64,000 nucleotides of DNA, from the NCBI RefSeq assembly GCF_019966535.1, contig NZ_JAIMID010000002.1, forward strand, positions 124,001 to 188,000, given 5' to 3'. Position numbers and translations under genes: made by a program. The notes under the pieces are model-generated. The model saw only the letters and a program-made list of their open reading frames with translations, did not search any database and was not told the DNA's origin. The stretch's first letter is position 1, and each line of letters opens with the position of its first letter. Source of the DNA: Mesobacterium pallidum. GTDB taxonomy: Bacteria; Pseudomonadota; Alphaproteobacteria; Rhodobacterales; Rhodobacteraceae. Positions 1 to 13,070 of this stretch are shown here, piece by piece.

Positions 1-1844
1 AGCTTGAGCGCCTCGATGTGCAGAAGGTCCCCGCCGACGCTGGTATAGGCCAGCCCGGTGACAACGCCCACCTGGTCCTCCTGCTCGGCCAGGCCGTAGC
101 GGAATTTCTTGACCCCCAGGAAATCGTCGAGGTTGTCGGCCGTGACGGTGACGGTTTCGACCTCCTTCTTGACGATCTTGGTGATCGCTTTCCGCGCCAG
201 CTTGCCCAGCTCGCGTTCCAGGTTCCGCACGCCGGCCTCGCGGGTGTAGCGGCGGATCATCTCCATCATCGCCTCGTCGGTGACCGCGAACTCGCCCTTG
301 CGCAACCCGTGGTTCTTGATCTGCTTGGGCAGCAGGTGCCGCTTGGCGATCTCGAGCTTCTCGTCCTCGGTGTAGCCGGCCAGGCTGATGATCTCCATCC
401 GGTCCAGCAGCGGCCCGGGCATGTTGTAGGAGTTCGCCGTGGTCAGGAACATCACGTTGGAAAGGTCATATTCGACCTCGAGGTAATGGTCCACGAAGGT
501 GCCGTTCTGTTCGGGATCGAGCACCTCGAGCATGGCCGAGGCCGGGTCGCCACGGAAGTCCTGCCCCATCTTGTCGATCTCGTCGAGCAGGATGAGCGGG
601 TTCGTGGTCTTGGCCTTTTTCAGCGACTGGATGATCTTGCCGGGCATCGAGCCGATATAGGTCCGACGGTGGCCGCGGATCTCGGATTCGTCGCGCACGC
701 CGCCGAGGCTGATGCGGATGAACTCGCGCCCCGTGGCCTTGGCGACCGACTTGCCCAGCGAGGTCTTACCCACGCCCGGAGGGCCGACGAGGCACAGGAT
801 CGGCCCCTTCAGCTTGGCCGAGCGCTGCTGCACGGCCAGGTATTCGACGATGCGTTCCTTGACCTTCTCGAGACCGTAATGGTCGTTGTCCAGAACCTCC
901 TGAGCGTTGTTCAGGTTCTTCTTCACGCGCGACTTCACGCCCCACGGGATCGACAGCATCCAGTCGAGGTAATTGCGCACGACGGTCGCCTCGGCGCTCA
1001 TCGGGCTCATCGACTTGAGCTTCTTGACCTCGGCATCGGCTTTTTCGCGAGCCTCTTTCGACAGCTTGGCCTCGGCGATCCGGCCTTCCAGTTCGGCGAT
1101 CTCGTTCGCGCCGTCCTCGCCGTCGCCCAGCTCCTTCTGAATGGCCTTCATTTGCTCATTCAGGTAGTATTCGCGCTGGGTGCGCTCCATCTGCGATTTC
1201 ACGCGGGTCTTGATCTTTTTCTCGACCTGGAGGACGGACATTTCGCCCTGCATATGGCCATAGACCTTTTCCAGCCGGTCGCTGATCGACAGGGTCTCGA
1301 GCAGTTCCTGCTTTTCCTGCACCTCGATGCCGAGATGCCCGCCGACGAGGTCGGCCAGCTTGGCCGGCTCGGTCGTTTCCGCGACCGAGGACAGCGCCTC
1401 TTCGGGGATGTTCTTCTTGACCTTGGCGTAGCGTTCGAACTCTTCGGCCACCGTGCGCACCAGCGCGGTGAGCGAGGCGGAATCGCCCGGCATCTCGGTC
1501 AGGTACTCGGCGCGGGCTTCAAAGAAGTCCTCGTTCTCGAGGTATTCGACGATGCGCACGCGGGCCTGACCCTCGACCAGCACCTTCACGGTGCCATCGG
1601 GAAGCTTGAGCAATTGCAGCACATTGGCCAGCACGCCGGCCTTATAGATGCCCTTGGGTTCGGGATCGTCATCCGACGGGTCCATCTGGCTGGCCAGAAG
1701 GATCTGCTTGTCGTCGGCCATCACCTCTTCCAGGGCCTTGACCGATTTTTCACGGCCAACGAAGAGCGGGACGATCATGTGGGGGAACACCACGATGTCG
1801 CGCAGCGGGAGGACCGGGTAAGAGGCGTTGAGGGGCTCTTGCAT
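1..1844 (-). CDS. lon: ATP-dependent protease Lon (endopeptidase La), 3' end beyond the window
   Basis: Lon is a cytoplasmic AAA+ serine protease that degrades misfolded and regulatory proteins. About 614 codons are visible, starting [20 protein letters not shown], a typical Lon N-terminal domain start. A coiled helical region follows (about residues 190-300), then the AAA+ module with Walker A GPPGVGKT at 354-361 and Walker B ILLDEID. The protease domain has just begun ([13 protein letters not shown]) when the window ends, so the catalytic Ser-Lys dyad is not seen. The ATG at 1844 has an AAGGA box six bases upstream. Lon proteins are usually about 800 residues, so roughly 190 are missing. 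A sigma-32-like promoter candidate lies about 80 bp upstream. The identification is secure. Confidence 0.97.
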   Translation of the reverse strand, partial: MQEPLNASYPVLPLRDIVVFPHMIVPLFVGREKSVKALEEVMADDKQILLASQMDPSDDDPEPKGIYKAGVLANVLQLLKLPDGTVKVLVEGQARVRIVEYLENEDFFEARAEYLTEMPGDSASLTALVRTVAEEFERYAKVKKNIPEEALSSVAETTEPAKLADLVGGHLGIEVQEKQELLETLSISDRLEKVYGHMQGEMSVLQVEKKIKTRVKSQMERTQREYYLNEQMKAIQKELGDGEDGANEIAELEGRIAEAKLSKEAREKADAEVKKLKSMSPMSAEATVVRNYLDWMLSIPWGVKSRVKKNLNNAQEVLDNDHYGLEKVKERIVEYLAVQQRSAKLKGPILCLVGPPGVGKTSLGKSVAKATGREFIRISLGGVRDESEIRGHRRTYIGSMPGKIIQSLKKAKTTNPLILLDEIDKMGQDFRGDPASAMLEVLDPEQNGTFVDHYLEVEYDLSNVMFLTTANSYNMPGPLLDRMEIISLAGYTEDEKLEIAKRHLLPKQIKNHGLRKGEFAVTDEAMMEMIRRYTREAGVRNLERELGKLARKAITKIVKKEVETVTVTADNLDDFLGVKKFRYGLAEQEDQVGVVTGLAYTSVGGDLLHIEALK

Positions 1845-1921
1845 ATCGTTTCCTTGTTCTCGGCAAGACGGTCCCGCCCCGTATCCGGCAGCTTTGACCG
1901 TCTCCTGTCAGCTTAGTGAAC

Positions 1922-1948
1922 GTGGGGGTCGCCCCCCGACGTTTCAAG
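1922..1948 (-). promoter_or_regulatory. Candidate heat-shock (RpoH) promoter of lon
   Basis: On the minus strand CTTGAA (1948-1943) is followed after 15 bp by CCCCAC (1927-1922), close to the sigma-32 pattern CTTGAA / CCCCAT. It lies about 80 bp upstream of the lon start codon, and lon is commonly heat-shock controlled. This is a pattern match only. Confidence 0.4.
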
Positions 1949-2114
1949 CTTGTCATGCAAGGATCAGAATGACGGCTCCGCGAGCGGGGCACAAGGCGAT
2001 AGCCACAGATTAAAGCAATTCGCAGGCCCGTCGCGGACCGGGAGATCATCCTTCGCGCGCGACGCGCCGCGAAGGCCCCGGTCTCGCGGGCCGGACGCAT
2101 GGCGCCCCCCCCGA

Positions 2115-3245
2115 TCAGAGCGGGGCGATGTCGCCCTTGGCGCGCTCGGCGTGGAACGCGGCCTCCCATTCCGCGAAAGTGCCGGCGGCGATGGCGTCGC
2201 GCATGCCCTGCATGATCTCCTGGAAGTAATGCAGGTTGTGCCAGGTCAGCAGCATGCCCGAGATCATCTCGCCCGCGCGGAAGACATGGTGCAGGTAGGC
2301 GCGGGAATAGCCGGTGCAGGCCGGGCAGGCGCACGCCTCGTCCAGGGGGCGCGGATCGTCGGCATGGCGGGCGTTCTTGATGTTGACCTGGCCCCGCCGG
2401 GTCCAGGCCTGCCCGGTGCGGCCCGAACGCGAGGGCAGCACGCAATCCATCATGTCCACGCCGCGCTTGACCGCGCCGACGATGTCGTCGGGCTTGCCCA
2501 CCCCCATCAGGTAGCGCGGCTTGTCCACCGGCAGCATGGCGGGCGCATAGTCGAGCACGCCGAACATCGCCTCCTGCCCCTCGCCCACGGCGAGGCCGCC
2601 GATGGCGTAGCCGTCAAAGCCGATGGCCTTCAGCGCCTCGGCGCTTTCCCCGCGCAGCTCCTCGGTGACACCGCCCTGCTGGATGCCGAAGAGCGCATAA
2701 CCCGGCCGGTCGCCGAAGGCATCGCGCGACCGCTGCGCCCAGCGCATCGACAGGCGCATGGACCTGGCCACGTCCTCGTCCGTCGCGGGCAGCGCGGGGC
2801 ATTCGTCGAAGGCCATGACGATGTCGGACCCCAGCAGCTTCTGGATCTCCATCGACCGTTCGGGGGTCAGTTCGTGTTTCGAGCCGTCGATATGACTGCG
2901 GAAGGTCACGCCCTCCTCGGTCAGCTTGCGCAACTCGGCCAGGCTCATGACCTGGAAGCCGCCCGAGTCGGTCAGGATCGGCTTGTCCCAGTTCATGAAC
3001 CTGTGCAGCCCGCCCAGCCGCGCCACCCGCTCGGCCGTGGGGCGCAGCATCAGGTGGTAGGTGTTGCCCAGCAGGATGTCGGCCCCCGTCGCGGCCACGC
3101 TTTCGGGCAGCATTGCCTTGACCGTCGCCGCCGTGCCCACCGGCATGAAGGCCGGCGTGCGGATCTGCCCGCGCGGGGTCGTGATCACGCCCGTCCGGGC
3201 CGCCCCGTCCGCGGCGTTCAGGGTGAATGCGAACCTGTTGCTCAT
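2115..3245 (-). CDS. tgt: Queuine tRNA-ribosyltransferase (tRNA-guanine transglycosylase)
   Basis: Tgt exchanges guanine 34 for the queuosine precursor preQ1 in tRNAs with GUN anticodons. The 376-residue product starts [14 protein letters not shown] and reads into [16 protein letters not shown], a family hallmark. Other hallmarks are [12 protein letters not shown], the substrate loop [11 protein letters not shown] and MAFDECP. The C-terminal zinc site is CACPAC plus a downstream His in [10 protein letters not shown]. The reading frame stays open upstream for 282 more codons, but that stretch is antisense to the SPFH gene. The ATG at 3245 gives the normal family length of about 375. The gene is divergent from the SPFH/NfeD pair, with 93 bp between start codons. 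Confidence 0.96.
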   Translation of the reverse strand: MSNRFAFTLNAADGAARTGVITTPRGQIRTPAFMPVGTAATVKAMLPESVAATGADILLGNTYHLMLRPTAERVARLGGLHRFMNWDKPILTDSGGFQVMSLAELRKLTEEGVTFRSHIDGSKHELTPERSMEIQKLLGSDIVMAFDECPALPATDEDVARSMRLSMRWAQRSRDAFGDRPGYALFGIQQGGVTEELRGESAEALKAIGFDGYAIGGLAVGEGQEAMFGVLDYAPAMLPVDKPRYLMGVGKPDDIVGAVKRGVDMMDCVLPSRSGRTGQAWTRRGQVNIKNARHADDPRPLDEACACPACTGYSRAYLHHVFRAGEMISGMLLTWHNLHYFQEIMQGMRDAIAAGTFAEWEAAFHAERAKGDIAPL

Positions 3246-3338
3246 CTGCGCCGCCCTGCCCCAGGGGCAAGGTCCCGAATTGAAAAGATCGTGACGCCCC
3301 CCGATATAGGAGGCGGACCCCGATTTGAAGGATTGATT

Positions 3339-4226
3339 ATGGAAGAGATGGTGCTTGACCTGCTGGCCGGGAATATCTGGCTGATCCTGCTGGCATTGCT
3401 GTTGATCGTGGTGGTGCTCACCGGCGTGCGGATCGTGCCGCAGGCCGACAAATACGTGGTCGAACGCTTTGGCCGTCTGCACGCGGTGCTGGGGCCGGGC
3501 ATCAACATCATCGTTCCCTTCCTCGACCGGGTGGCGCACCGGATCTCGATCCTTGAACGCCAGCTGCCGACCATGAGCCAGGATGCCATCACGCTCGACA
3601 ACGTGCTGGTGCAGGTCGACACCAGCGTGTTCTACCGCATCATCGAGCCGGAAAAGACCGTCTACCGGATCCGCGACATCGACGCGGCGATCTCGACCAC
3701 CGTAGCGGGCATCGTCCGGTCGGAGATTGGCAAGATGGAGCTGGACCAGGTGCAGTCGAACCGCGGGACGCTGACGGCGACCATCAAGGACCAGCTCTTT
3801 GCCGTGGTCGATGACTGGGGGATCGAGGTGACGCGGGCGGAACTGCTGGACGTCAACCTCGACCAGGCGACGCGGTCGGCGATGCTGCAGCAGCTGAACG
3901 CCGAACGGGCGCGGCGCGCCCAGGTGACCGAGGCCGAGGGCAAGAAACGCGCGGTGGAACTGGCCGCCGATGCGGAACTTTATGCCGCCGAGCAGATCGC
4001 CAAGGCCCGCCGCATCCAGGCCGATGCCGAGGCCTATGCGACCGAGGTCGTGGCCAAAGCCATCGCCGACAACGGGCTCGAGGCGGCGCAATACCAGGTG
4101 GCGCTGAAGCAGGTCGAGGCGCTCAATTCGCTGGGCAAGGGCGAGGGCAACCAGACGGTGATCCTGCCGGCCGACGCGATCTCGGCCTTCCAGAATGCAT
4201 TCGGCCTGCTGAAGGGACGCGGCTGA
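3339..4226 (+). CDS. SPFH/Band 7 (stomatin/QmcA-like) membrane protein
   Basis: The 295-residue product has one N-terminal membrane helix (about residues 6-29, [19 protein letters not shown]) and then an SPFH domain. Recognisable segments are [30 protein letters not shown] and the family block around [17 protein letters not shown] charged Ala/Glu/Lys-rich helical region follows (about 190-245), as in stomatin and QmcA proteins, which oligomerise on the inner membrane. The ATG at 3339 has GAAGGA seven bases upstream. Its stop overlaps the start of the NfeD gene (TGATG). SPFH and NfeD proteins are typically paired and act together in membrane organisation or quality control; the substrate here is unknown. 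Confidence 0.92.
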   Translation: MEEMVLDLLAGNIWLILLALLLIVVVLTGVRIVPQADKYVVERFGRLHAVLGPGINIIVPFLDRVAHRISILERQLPTMSQDAITLDNVLVQVDTSVFYRIIEPEKTVYRIRDIDAAISTTVAGIVRSEIGKMELDQVQSNRGTLTATIKDQLFAVVDDWGIEVTRAELLDVNLDQATRSAMLQQLNAERARRAQVTEAEGKKRAVELAADAELYAAEQIAKARRIQADAEAYATEVVAKAIADNGLEAAQYQVALKQVEALNSLGKGEGNQTVILPADAISAFQNAFGLLKGRG

Positions 4227-4507
4227 TGGGGGGCTTGCATCATGGGCTATGGTGGCTTTGGGGATCGCTGGCGCTGGTGCTGCTGATCCTCGAGGTGCTG
4301 GTGGCGCCGGGATTTGTCTTCCTCGGCTTTGCCATCGGCGCGGCGGCGGTGGCGCTGCTGTTCCTCCTGGCCGGGCCGGTGACGGGCCTGCCCATGACGC
4401 TGGTGCTGGTGGCGGCGGTGGCGCTGGTCAGCTGGCTGGTGCTGCGGCGGGTCTTTGCCGCGCCCGGCAGCGAGAAGAAGATCATTCGCCACGATATCAA
4501 CGATTGA
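4226..4507 (+). CDS. NfeD-like short membrane protein
   Basis: This is a 93-residue protein with three hydrophobic helices (about residues 10-28, 29-50 and 56-74), ending in a short charged tail. It matches the short NfeD form without the protease domain, the usual partner of a QmcA/stomatin-type SPFH protein. Its ATG overlaps the stop of the SPFH gene by one base, so the two are probably translationally coupled. Downstream lies a GC-rich hairpin and the first copy of the dispersed intergenic module, before the convergent hisI. Confidence 0.85.
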   Translation: MGGLHHGLWWLWGSLALVLLILEVLVAPGFVFLGFAIGAAAVALLFLLAGPVTGLPMTLVLVAAVALVSWLVLRRVFAAPGSEKKIIRHDIND

Positions 4508-4525
4508 TCCGCGTGGCTGGCCGAA

Positions 4526-4591
4526 GATGGGGGCCAGCCCCCAGGGCGCCAAGGCGCCCTTCCCCCGAGGTATTTTTGAAACAATGAAGAG
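4526..4591 (+). repeat. Dispersed intergenic module, copy A (hairpins plus conserved core)
   Basis: Two hairpin-forming palindromes (GGGGGCCAGCCCCC and GGGCGCCAAGGCGCCC) precede the core at 4562-4591, which begins CCCCCGAGGTATTTTTGAAA and ends in CAATGAAGAG. Nearly the same core occurs near 33733 and, on the other strand, near 50206. A divergent copy is near 55112. It sits between the convergent NfeD and hisI genes. Confidence 0.75.
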
Positions 4592-4596
4592 TGGGG

Positions 4597-4956
4597 TCAG
4601 GTCATGGGGGCCATGAGTTCGATTTCCTCGCCGTCGCGGAGCGCGGTGTAGAAGCAGGAGCGGCGGTTGGTGTGGCAGGCGGGGCCGGCCTGGCGGACCA
4701 CGGCGAGCAGGCAGTCGCGGTCGCAATCGACCCGCAGGTCGACCAGCTCCTGCACATGACCCGAGGTTTCGCCCTTGATCCAGAAGCTTTGCCGCGAGCG
4801 CGACCAATAGGTGACACGGCCGGTGTCCAGCGTGCGGGTCACCGCCTCGGCGGTCATCCAGGCCATCATCAGCACCTCGCCGGTGCCCTCGGCCTGGGCG
4901 ATGCAGGGGATGAGGCCGGCGTCGTTGTAGACCAAGGTCGCAGGATCGAACGTCAT
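4597..4956 (-). CDS. hisI: Phosphoribosyl-AMP cyclohydrolase
   Basis: HisI opens the purine ring of phosphoribosyl-AMP in histidine biosynthesis. The 119-residue product has the family's LMMAWMTAEAV and RVTYWSRSRQSFWIKGETSG motifs. It also has the metal-binding residues in LRVDCDRDCLL and the late Cys motifs PACHTNRRSCFY. The length equals that of stand-alone HisI; no HisE domain is fused. It is convergent with the NfeD gene and divergent from the NifU-like gene. The rest of the histidine pathway is not in the window. Confidence 0.96.
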   Translation of the reverse strand: MTFDPATLVYNDAGLIPCIAQAEGTGEVLMMAWMTAEAVTRTLDTGRVTYWSRSRQSFWIKGETSGHVQELVDLRVDCDRDCLLAVVRQAGPACHTNRRSCFYTALRDGEEIELMAPMT

Positions 4957-5038
4957 CGGTGAAAACCCTTTTGCATGTCGCGGCTGCGCGCCTATGTATG
5001 GCAGAGATCACCTGAAGGAAATGCCCCAAGGACCTGCC

Positions 5039-5491
5039 ATGGCTGCCGATAGCGACCTGATCAAGCTCTACTCCTCGAAGATCCTCGCCCTGGCCGCGGA
5101 TATCCCGCACCTGGGCCGGCTGGATGCGCCCGGGGCCAGCGTCAAGAAACGCTCGCCGCTCTGCGGGTCGACCGTGACCGTGGACCTCACGCTGAAGGAC
5201 GGCAAGGTGGCCGACTATGCGCAGGACGTGAAGGCCTGTGCGCTGGGCCAGGCTGCCGCCAGCGTGGTCGGCGGCGCCATCATCGGCGCCAGCCGGGACG
5301 AGGTCGCGGCGGCGCGGGATGGGCTGAAAGAGATGCTCAAGAAGGACGGGCCCACGCCCCCTGCCCCCTTCGACGGGCTCGAAGTGCTGCGCCCGGCGCG
5401 GGATTACAAGAACCGCCATGCCTCGATCATGCTGACGCTGGATGCCGCGCTCGAGGCGATGGACGAGGCCGCGCGGGCCGACTGCGCATAA
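5039..5491 (+). CDS. NifU/IscU/SufU-type iron-sulfur scaffold protein
   Basis: This 150-residue protein of the IscU/SufU fold would hold nascent Fe-S clusters for transfer to apoproteins. Two conserved cysteines are visible: C42 in SPLCGSTV and C67 in VKACALGQAAAS. The third ligand position, Cys in SufU, reads NRHASIML here, so it is replaced. Only a terminal Cys remains, at residue 149. The ATG at 5039 has AAGGA seven bases before it. Upstream ATGs at 4994 and 5021 have poorer ribosome binding sites. The altered third position suggests a cluster carrier or an assembly factor with partner-supplied ligands rather than a canonical scaffold. Confidence 0.85.
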   Translation: MAADSDLIKLYSSKILALAADIPHLGRLDAPGASVKKRSPLCGSTVTVDLTLKDGKVADYAQDVKACALGQAAASVVGGAIIGASRDEVAAARDGLKEMLKKDGPTPPAPFDGLEVLRPARDYKNRHASIMLTLDAALEAMDEAARADCA

Positions 5492-5569
5492 GCGCGTGAG
5501 CGGATTGCGCTTAATCGACCGGTAACCTCCTTGTCCTAGCCTGCTGTCCGGTTCGCGCAGGAAAGGGAC

Positions 5570-6994
5570 ATGATGAAGCCTGAGATGGAGTTCGACGTGC
5601 CGGCCTCCGTACCGGACGATGATGGCTCGGGCCTGATGAACCGGCTGGCAGCGACGGCCTCGTCCCTCGGCTACGAGATCGTCGAGATCGCCGGGCTTTT
5701 CGACAGCATCAACGCGCGGGCCGCGCGGCAAACCGACGTCATCTCAATCCTGCAGACCGCGGCCGACCGCATCGCCGGCGCCAATGCCGGGGTGCGCGGC
5801 GCCATCGCCGATGTGACCCATGCGACCGAGCAGACCCGCGAGTCCATGCGCCGGTCGCTGACCATGGTGCGCGAGTCGGGTCAGCGGTCGAGCGCGGTGG
5901 CCGCCTGGGTCACCGACCTGCACGCCAACACCGATGCGGTGTCGCAGCTGGTCGAGGCGGTGAAGGTCAACAACAACCAGATCGCCGAGATCGCCATCCA
6001 GGTCCAGGTGCTCGCGGTCAATGCCAAGATCGAGGCGATCCGCGCCGGCGAGGCGGGGCGCGGCTTTTCCGTCGTCGCCAATGCGATCAACGAGTTGTCG
6101 CAAAGCACCGCCCACGCGGCCGAGACGATCAATGCCAACGTGCGGTCACTGACCGGCTGGGTCGAGGGTCTGCGCAACGGGGCCGAGAACGCGGCGGGCG
6201 ATGCCGGGGCCGTGCTGGAACAGGCCGGCCGGATCGACGGGGCGCTGCACGAGATCGAGGCGCAGGTGGACGAATCGCACGTCAAGGCACTGTCGATCCA
6301 ACGCCTCGGCGCCGAGGTCGAGGAGGCCGCCGGCGCCCTGCGCAACCCGCTGGACGAGATCGGCGAGCAGGCGCGCGAGACCGGGCTGCAGATCCGCGAT
6401 ATGACAGCCCGCGTGCAGGAGTTGATCGATTCATCGGAAACGATGGTGCAGGACAGCGTGGCGCTTGGCGGCGCCTCCGACGACCAGCCCTTCATCGACT
6501 GTGTGCAGGCCGTGGCCGCGCGCGTCGGCGCCCTGTTCGAAGAGGCGCTGGAGGCGCGGCGCCTGAGCGAACGCGATCTTTTCGACACCCGTTACCGCGA
6601 GATCCCGGGCGTGCGGCCGCGCCAGTTCCGCACCGCCTATCTCGATTTCGCGGACTCGGTGCTGCCAAAGGTGCAGGAACCGATCCTGCGCTTTGACGAC
6701 CGCGTGGTGTTCTGCGCCTGCGTGGATGTGAACGGCTACCTGCCGACCCACAACCTGAAATTCTCGCATCCGCCGGGCGAGGACGAGGTCTGGAACACCG
6801 CCCATTGCCGCAACCGGCGCATCTTTGACGACCGCGTGGGGCTCAAGGCCGGGCGGTCCAAGGCGCCCTTCCTCATGCAGGTCTATCGCCGCGACATGGG
6901 CGGCGGCGCGTTCCGGATGATGAAGGACCTGTCGGCACCGATCTGGGTGCGGGATCGCCACTGGGGCGGCGTGCGGCTGGCCTACAGTTTCTGA
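5570..6994 (+). CDS. Soluble methyl-accepting chemotaxis-type signalling protein
   Basis: This 474-residue protein has no membrane segment. Residues about 20-290 form a helical MCP-like signalling region. The recognisable tip-proximal core reads NNQIAEIAIQVQVLAVNAK followed by IEAIRAGEAGRGFSVVANAI. Residues about 330-474 form a conserved C-terminal sensor-like domain containing DRVVFCACVDVNGYLPTHN, AHCRNRRIFDDRVG and the ending HWGGVRLAYSF. This N-terminal signal / C-terminal sensor order is known from cytoplasmic chemoreceptors of proteobacteria. The core lacks the standard QTNLLALNA signature, so coupling to CheW may be altered. An AGGAAAGGG stretch precedes the ATGATG start. No che genes are nearby. 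Confidence 0.82.
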   Translation: MMKPEMEFDVPASVPDDDGSGLMNRLAATASSLGYEIVEIAGLFDSINARAARQTDVISILQTAADRIAGANAGVRGAIADVTHATEQTRESMRRSLTMVRESGQRSSAVAAWVTDLHANTDAVSQLVEAVKVNNNQIAEIAIQVQVLAVNAKIEAIRAGEAGRGFSVVANAINELSQSTAHAAETINANVRSLTGWVEGLRNGAENAAGDAGAVLEQAGRIDGALHEIEAQVDESHVKALSIQRLGAEVEEAAGALRNPLDEIGEQARETGLQIRDMTARVQELIDSSETMVQDSVALGGASDDQPFIDCVQAVAARVGALFEEALEARRLSERDLFDTRYREIPGVRPRQFRTAYLDFADSVLPKVQEPILRFDDRVVFCACVDVNGYLPTHNLKFSHPPGEDEVWNTAHCRNRRIFDDRVGLKAGRSKAPFLMQVYRRDMGGGAFRMMKDLSAPIWVRDRHWGGVRLAYSF

Positions 6995-7006
6995 CCCGCG
7001 CACAAG

Positions 7007-7043
7007 AAAAAACCGCCGCACCCGGGGGATGCCGGGGCGGCGG
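7007..7043 (-). terminator. Intrinsic terminator after the 40-aa SOS gene candidate
   Basis: On the minus strand a perfect 7-bp stem CCGCCGC (7043-7037) / GCGGCGG (7019-7013) is followed directly by TTTTTT (7012-7007). It terminates leftward transcription from the LexA-box promoter region and is oriented against the chemoreceptor gene. Confidence 0.8.
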
Positions 7044-7185
7044 AAGGAAACAGCGATCCCGTGATCGGGGCCGGATGGGGGCGGAAGAGGCAGAACCACC
7101 CCGGAAGGCTGATCAGGCAGTGACAGCGGCGCGCACCGGTTGGGACAGAGATGCGCCGGCGCCCGTCACGGGACACGCAGGCAGG

Positions 7186-7308
7186 TCAGGCGAAAACGGG
7201 GATATGCAGGGCGGCGACCAGAAGGACGCCCAGAGCGGCGACACCAAGCGCATCCTCGATAAGGTGCATGTCCTGGCGGGCCATCAGCCGGGTGAAGCGT
7301 GTGATCAT
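7186..7308 (-). CDS. 40-residue single-helix membrane protein under a LexA box
   Basis: This small gene starts at ATG 7308 with GGAGA eight bases upstream and ends at TGA 7186. The product begins with a basic, probably amphipathic stretch (MITRFTRLMARQDMHLIEDA) and continues into one hydrophobic helix (about residues 20-39, ending IPVFA). A perfect alphaproteobacterial LexA box lies 66 bp upstream and a strong terminator about 140 bp downstream, so it looks like a free-standing SOS-inducible transcript. Caulobacter SidA, a 29-residue membrane inhibitor of division, has the same size class, topology and control. No sequence relationship is claimed. It is on the same strand as recG and follows it, but has its own promoter region. 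Confidence 0.65.
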   Translation of the reverse strand: MITRFTRLMARQDMHLIEDALGVAALGVLLVAALHIPVFA

Positions 7309-7373
7309 CTTTCCGTCTCCTGTTCTCTCCGTTTCGTTGCTTATTTGTTCTCACATCCTTAACGATCTGTAAA

Positions 7374-7388
7374 GAACTTTTTGCGAAC
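7374..7388 (-). promoter_or_regulatory. LexA (SOS) box, GTTC-N7-GTTC
   Basis: On the plus strand GAAC (7374-7377), seven bases, GAAC (7385-7388); read on the minus strand this is GTTC-N7-GTTC, the exact alphaproteobacterial LexA consensus. A further GTTC six bases away on the same strand (7394-7397) makes a tandem array. It lies beyond the 3' end of recG, so it serves the small gene at 7308 rather than recG. Confidence 0.75.
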
Positions 7389-7428
7389 ATTTGAGAACAA
7401 ATGAGGTTTTGAGAAGAACGGAGAGGGA

Positions 7429-11831
<4,403 letters not shown>

Positions 11832-12548
11832 TCAGGCGCCGAGCGCGAGACGCGGGTTGGAGAGCGACTTGGGTTCGGGATCGCGCAGCACGTAGCCCCG
11901 GCCCCACACCGTTTCGATGTGGTTCTCCCCGCCCGTCGCCTCGCTCAGCTTCTTGCGAAGCTTGCAGATGAAGACGTCGATGATCTTGAGCTCGGGTTCG
12001 TCCATGCCGCCGTAGAGGTGGTTGAGGAACATTTCCTTGGTCAGCGTCGTGCCCTTGCGCAGCGACAGCAGTTCCAGCATCTGGTATTCCTTGCCGGTCA
12101 GATGCACCGGCTGGCCATCCACCTCGACCGTCTTGGCGTCGAGGTTGACCGAGATGGTGCCCGTCCGGATGATCGACTGCGAATGGCCCTTGGAGCGGCG
12201 GATGATCGCATGGATGCGCGCGACCAGCTCTTCGCGGTGGAAGGGCTTGGTCATGTAGTCGTCGGCGCCAAAGCCGAAGCCCTTGATCTTGTTCTCGGTG
12301 TCGTCGGACCCCGACAGGATCAGGATCGGCGTCTCGATCCGCGCCATACGCAATTGGCGCAGCACCTCGTGACCGTTCATGTCGGGCAGGTTGAGGTCCA
12401 GGAGGATCAGGTCGTAGTCGTAAAGTTTCGCGAGGTCGATGCCCTCTTCGCCAAGGTCCGTCGAATAGACGTTCAGGTTGGCATGGGTGAGCATGAGTTC
12501 AATACTCTTTGAAGTCGTAGGGTCGTCTTCGACCAATAGCACACGCAT
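11832..12548 (-). CDS. ctrA: Cell cycle response regulator CtrA
   Basis: CtrA is an OmpR-type response regulator, the master regulator of cell cycle, motility and gene transfer agents in alphaproteobacteria. The 238-residue product starts [20 protein letters not shown]. It carries the phosphoacceptor D51 in [17 protein letters not shown] and the CtrA-specific [19 protein letters not shown]. Its winged-helix domain has the recognition region [19 protein letters not shown] and the ending [11 protein letters not shown]. In Rhodobacterales CtrA is often non-essential and controls flagella and gene transfer agent production. A TTAA-N7-TTAC site and a GANTC site lie upstream, suggesting self-regulation. 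sciP is just upstream on the same strand. Confidence 0.97.
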   Translation of the reverse strand: MRVLLVEDDPTTSKSIELMLTHANLNVYSTDLGEEGIDLAKLYDYDLILLDLNLPDMNGHEVLRQLRMARIETPILILSGSDDTENKIKGFGFGADDYMTKPFHREELVARIHAIIRRSKGHSQSIIRTGTISVNLDAKTVEVDGQPVHLTGKEYQMLELLSLRKGTTLTKEMFLNHLYGGMDEPELKIIDVFICKLRKKLSEATGGENHIETVWGRGYVLRDPEPKSLSNPRLALGA

Positions 12549-12566
12549 ATCGCACTTTCTCCGCTT

Positions 12567-12571
12567 GAGTC
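12567..12571. promoter_or_regulatory. CcrM methylation site (GANTC) before ctrA
   Basis: A single GAGTC lies 19 bp upstream of the ctrA start, between the gene and the CtrA-like box. In Caulobacter a GANTC in the ctrA promoter couples transcription to replication. Whether that applies here is inference. Confidence 0.4.
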
Positions 12572-12600
12572 CGGTTAGCAGCTACGGTGCCGAACAAAGG

Positions 12601-12615
12601 TTAATGACCAATTAC
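12601..12615. promoter_or_regulatory. CtrA-type binding site before ctrA
   Basis: TTAA, seven bases, TTAC: seven of eight consensus positions of the CtrA motif TTAA-N7-TTAA. It lies 53 bp upstream of ctrA, between ctrA and sciP, and would fit autoregulation. Confidence 0.5.
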
Positions 12616-12641
12616 CACGAATTAATTTTTAGATGATCTCC

Positions 12642-12920
12642 TTAAAGTTGTCTATACCTTTGTAACGCGGTTGCTTTCAGCGCATCCTCCCCATGCTCGG
12701 TCACCGCCTCTACCCATGAGCGAAACTCCTCTTCGCTCAGGTCATAACGTTCCAGCGCCTCGTCGCGGGTGAGAAGCCCGTAGACCACGCCGCGGACCAC
12801 GGCGGACTTGCGGGACGCCACCCATCGGGTCGTGTCCGGCGGAGGCAGATCGGCACGGCTCATGACGCTGCCATCGGGGAGAGTGACCGCGCGGGGGCCA
12901 TCGACTTTCTTCAGAAACAT
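12642..12920 (-). CDS. sciP: SciP-like CtrA inhibitor (DUF1153)
   Basis: SciP binds CtrA and blocks activation at CtrA-dependent promoters. The 92-residue product has the DUF1153 architecture. It includes the N-terminal GPRAVTLPDGSVMSRADLPP and DTTRWVASRKSAVV, the helix-turn-helix GLLTRDEALERYDLSEEEF, and the ending ALQRYRQL. Length and motifs agree with Caulobacter SciP. It lies immediately upstream of ctrA on the same strand, 93 bp away, an arrangement typical of Rhodobacterales. It is divergent from mnmA. No strong ribosome binding site precedes the ATG at 12920. Confidence 0.88.
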   Translation of the reverse strand: MFLKKVDGPRAVTLPDGSVMSRADLPPPDTTRWVASRKSAVVRGVVYGLLTRDEALERYDLSEEEFRSWVEAVTEHGEDALKATALQRYRQL

Positions 12921-13070
12921 CTCGGCTGTCCAGGTAGATCTCGTCGGATTTCAATCCTGCGCGAGAGCGCTTAACGGGACATGAAGCCACCCCTTGTAGA
13001 TAGATCGCATTTTCCTATATTCTCCGGGCTTTCCCGCCCTGACCGCCCCAGATCACAAGGCCGCTGACCC

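Noticed and set aside
18..1916. Long plus-strand open frame over lon
   Set aside because: It is antisense to Lon, whose minus-strand frame shows all family motifs. GC-rich codon bias keeps the opposite strand open.
6982..7176. Minus-strand frame of 64 codons after the small SOS gene
   Set aside because: It starts with GTG without a ribosome binding site, runs through the terminator stem into the chemoreceptor gene and has no plausible protein features.
7374..7388. LexA box as a regulator of recG
   Set aside because: It lies beyond the 3' end of recG on that gene's strand; it can only serve the small gene downstream.
7385..7397. Second LexA box adjoining the first
   Set aside because: The spacing between the GAAC half-sites is six rather than seven, so only the box at 7374-7388 is called; the extra half-site is mentioned there.
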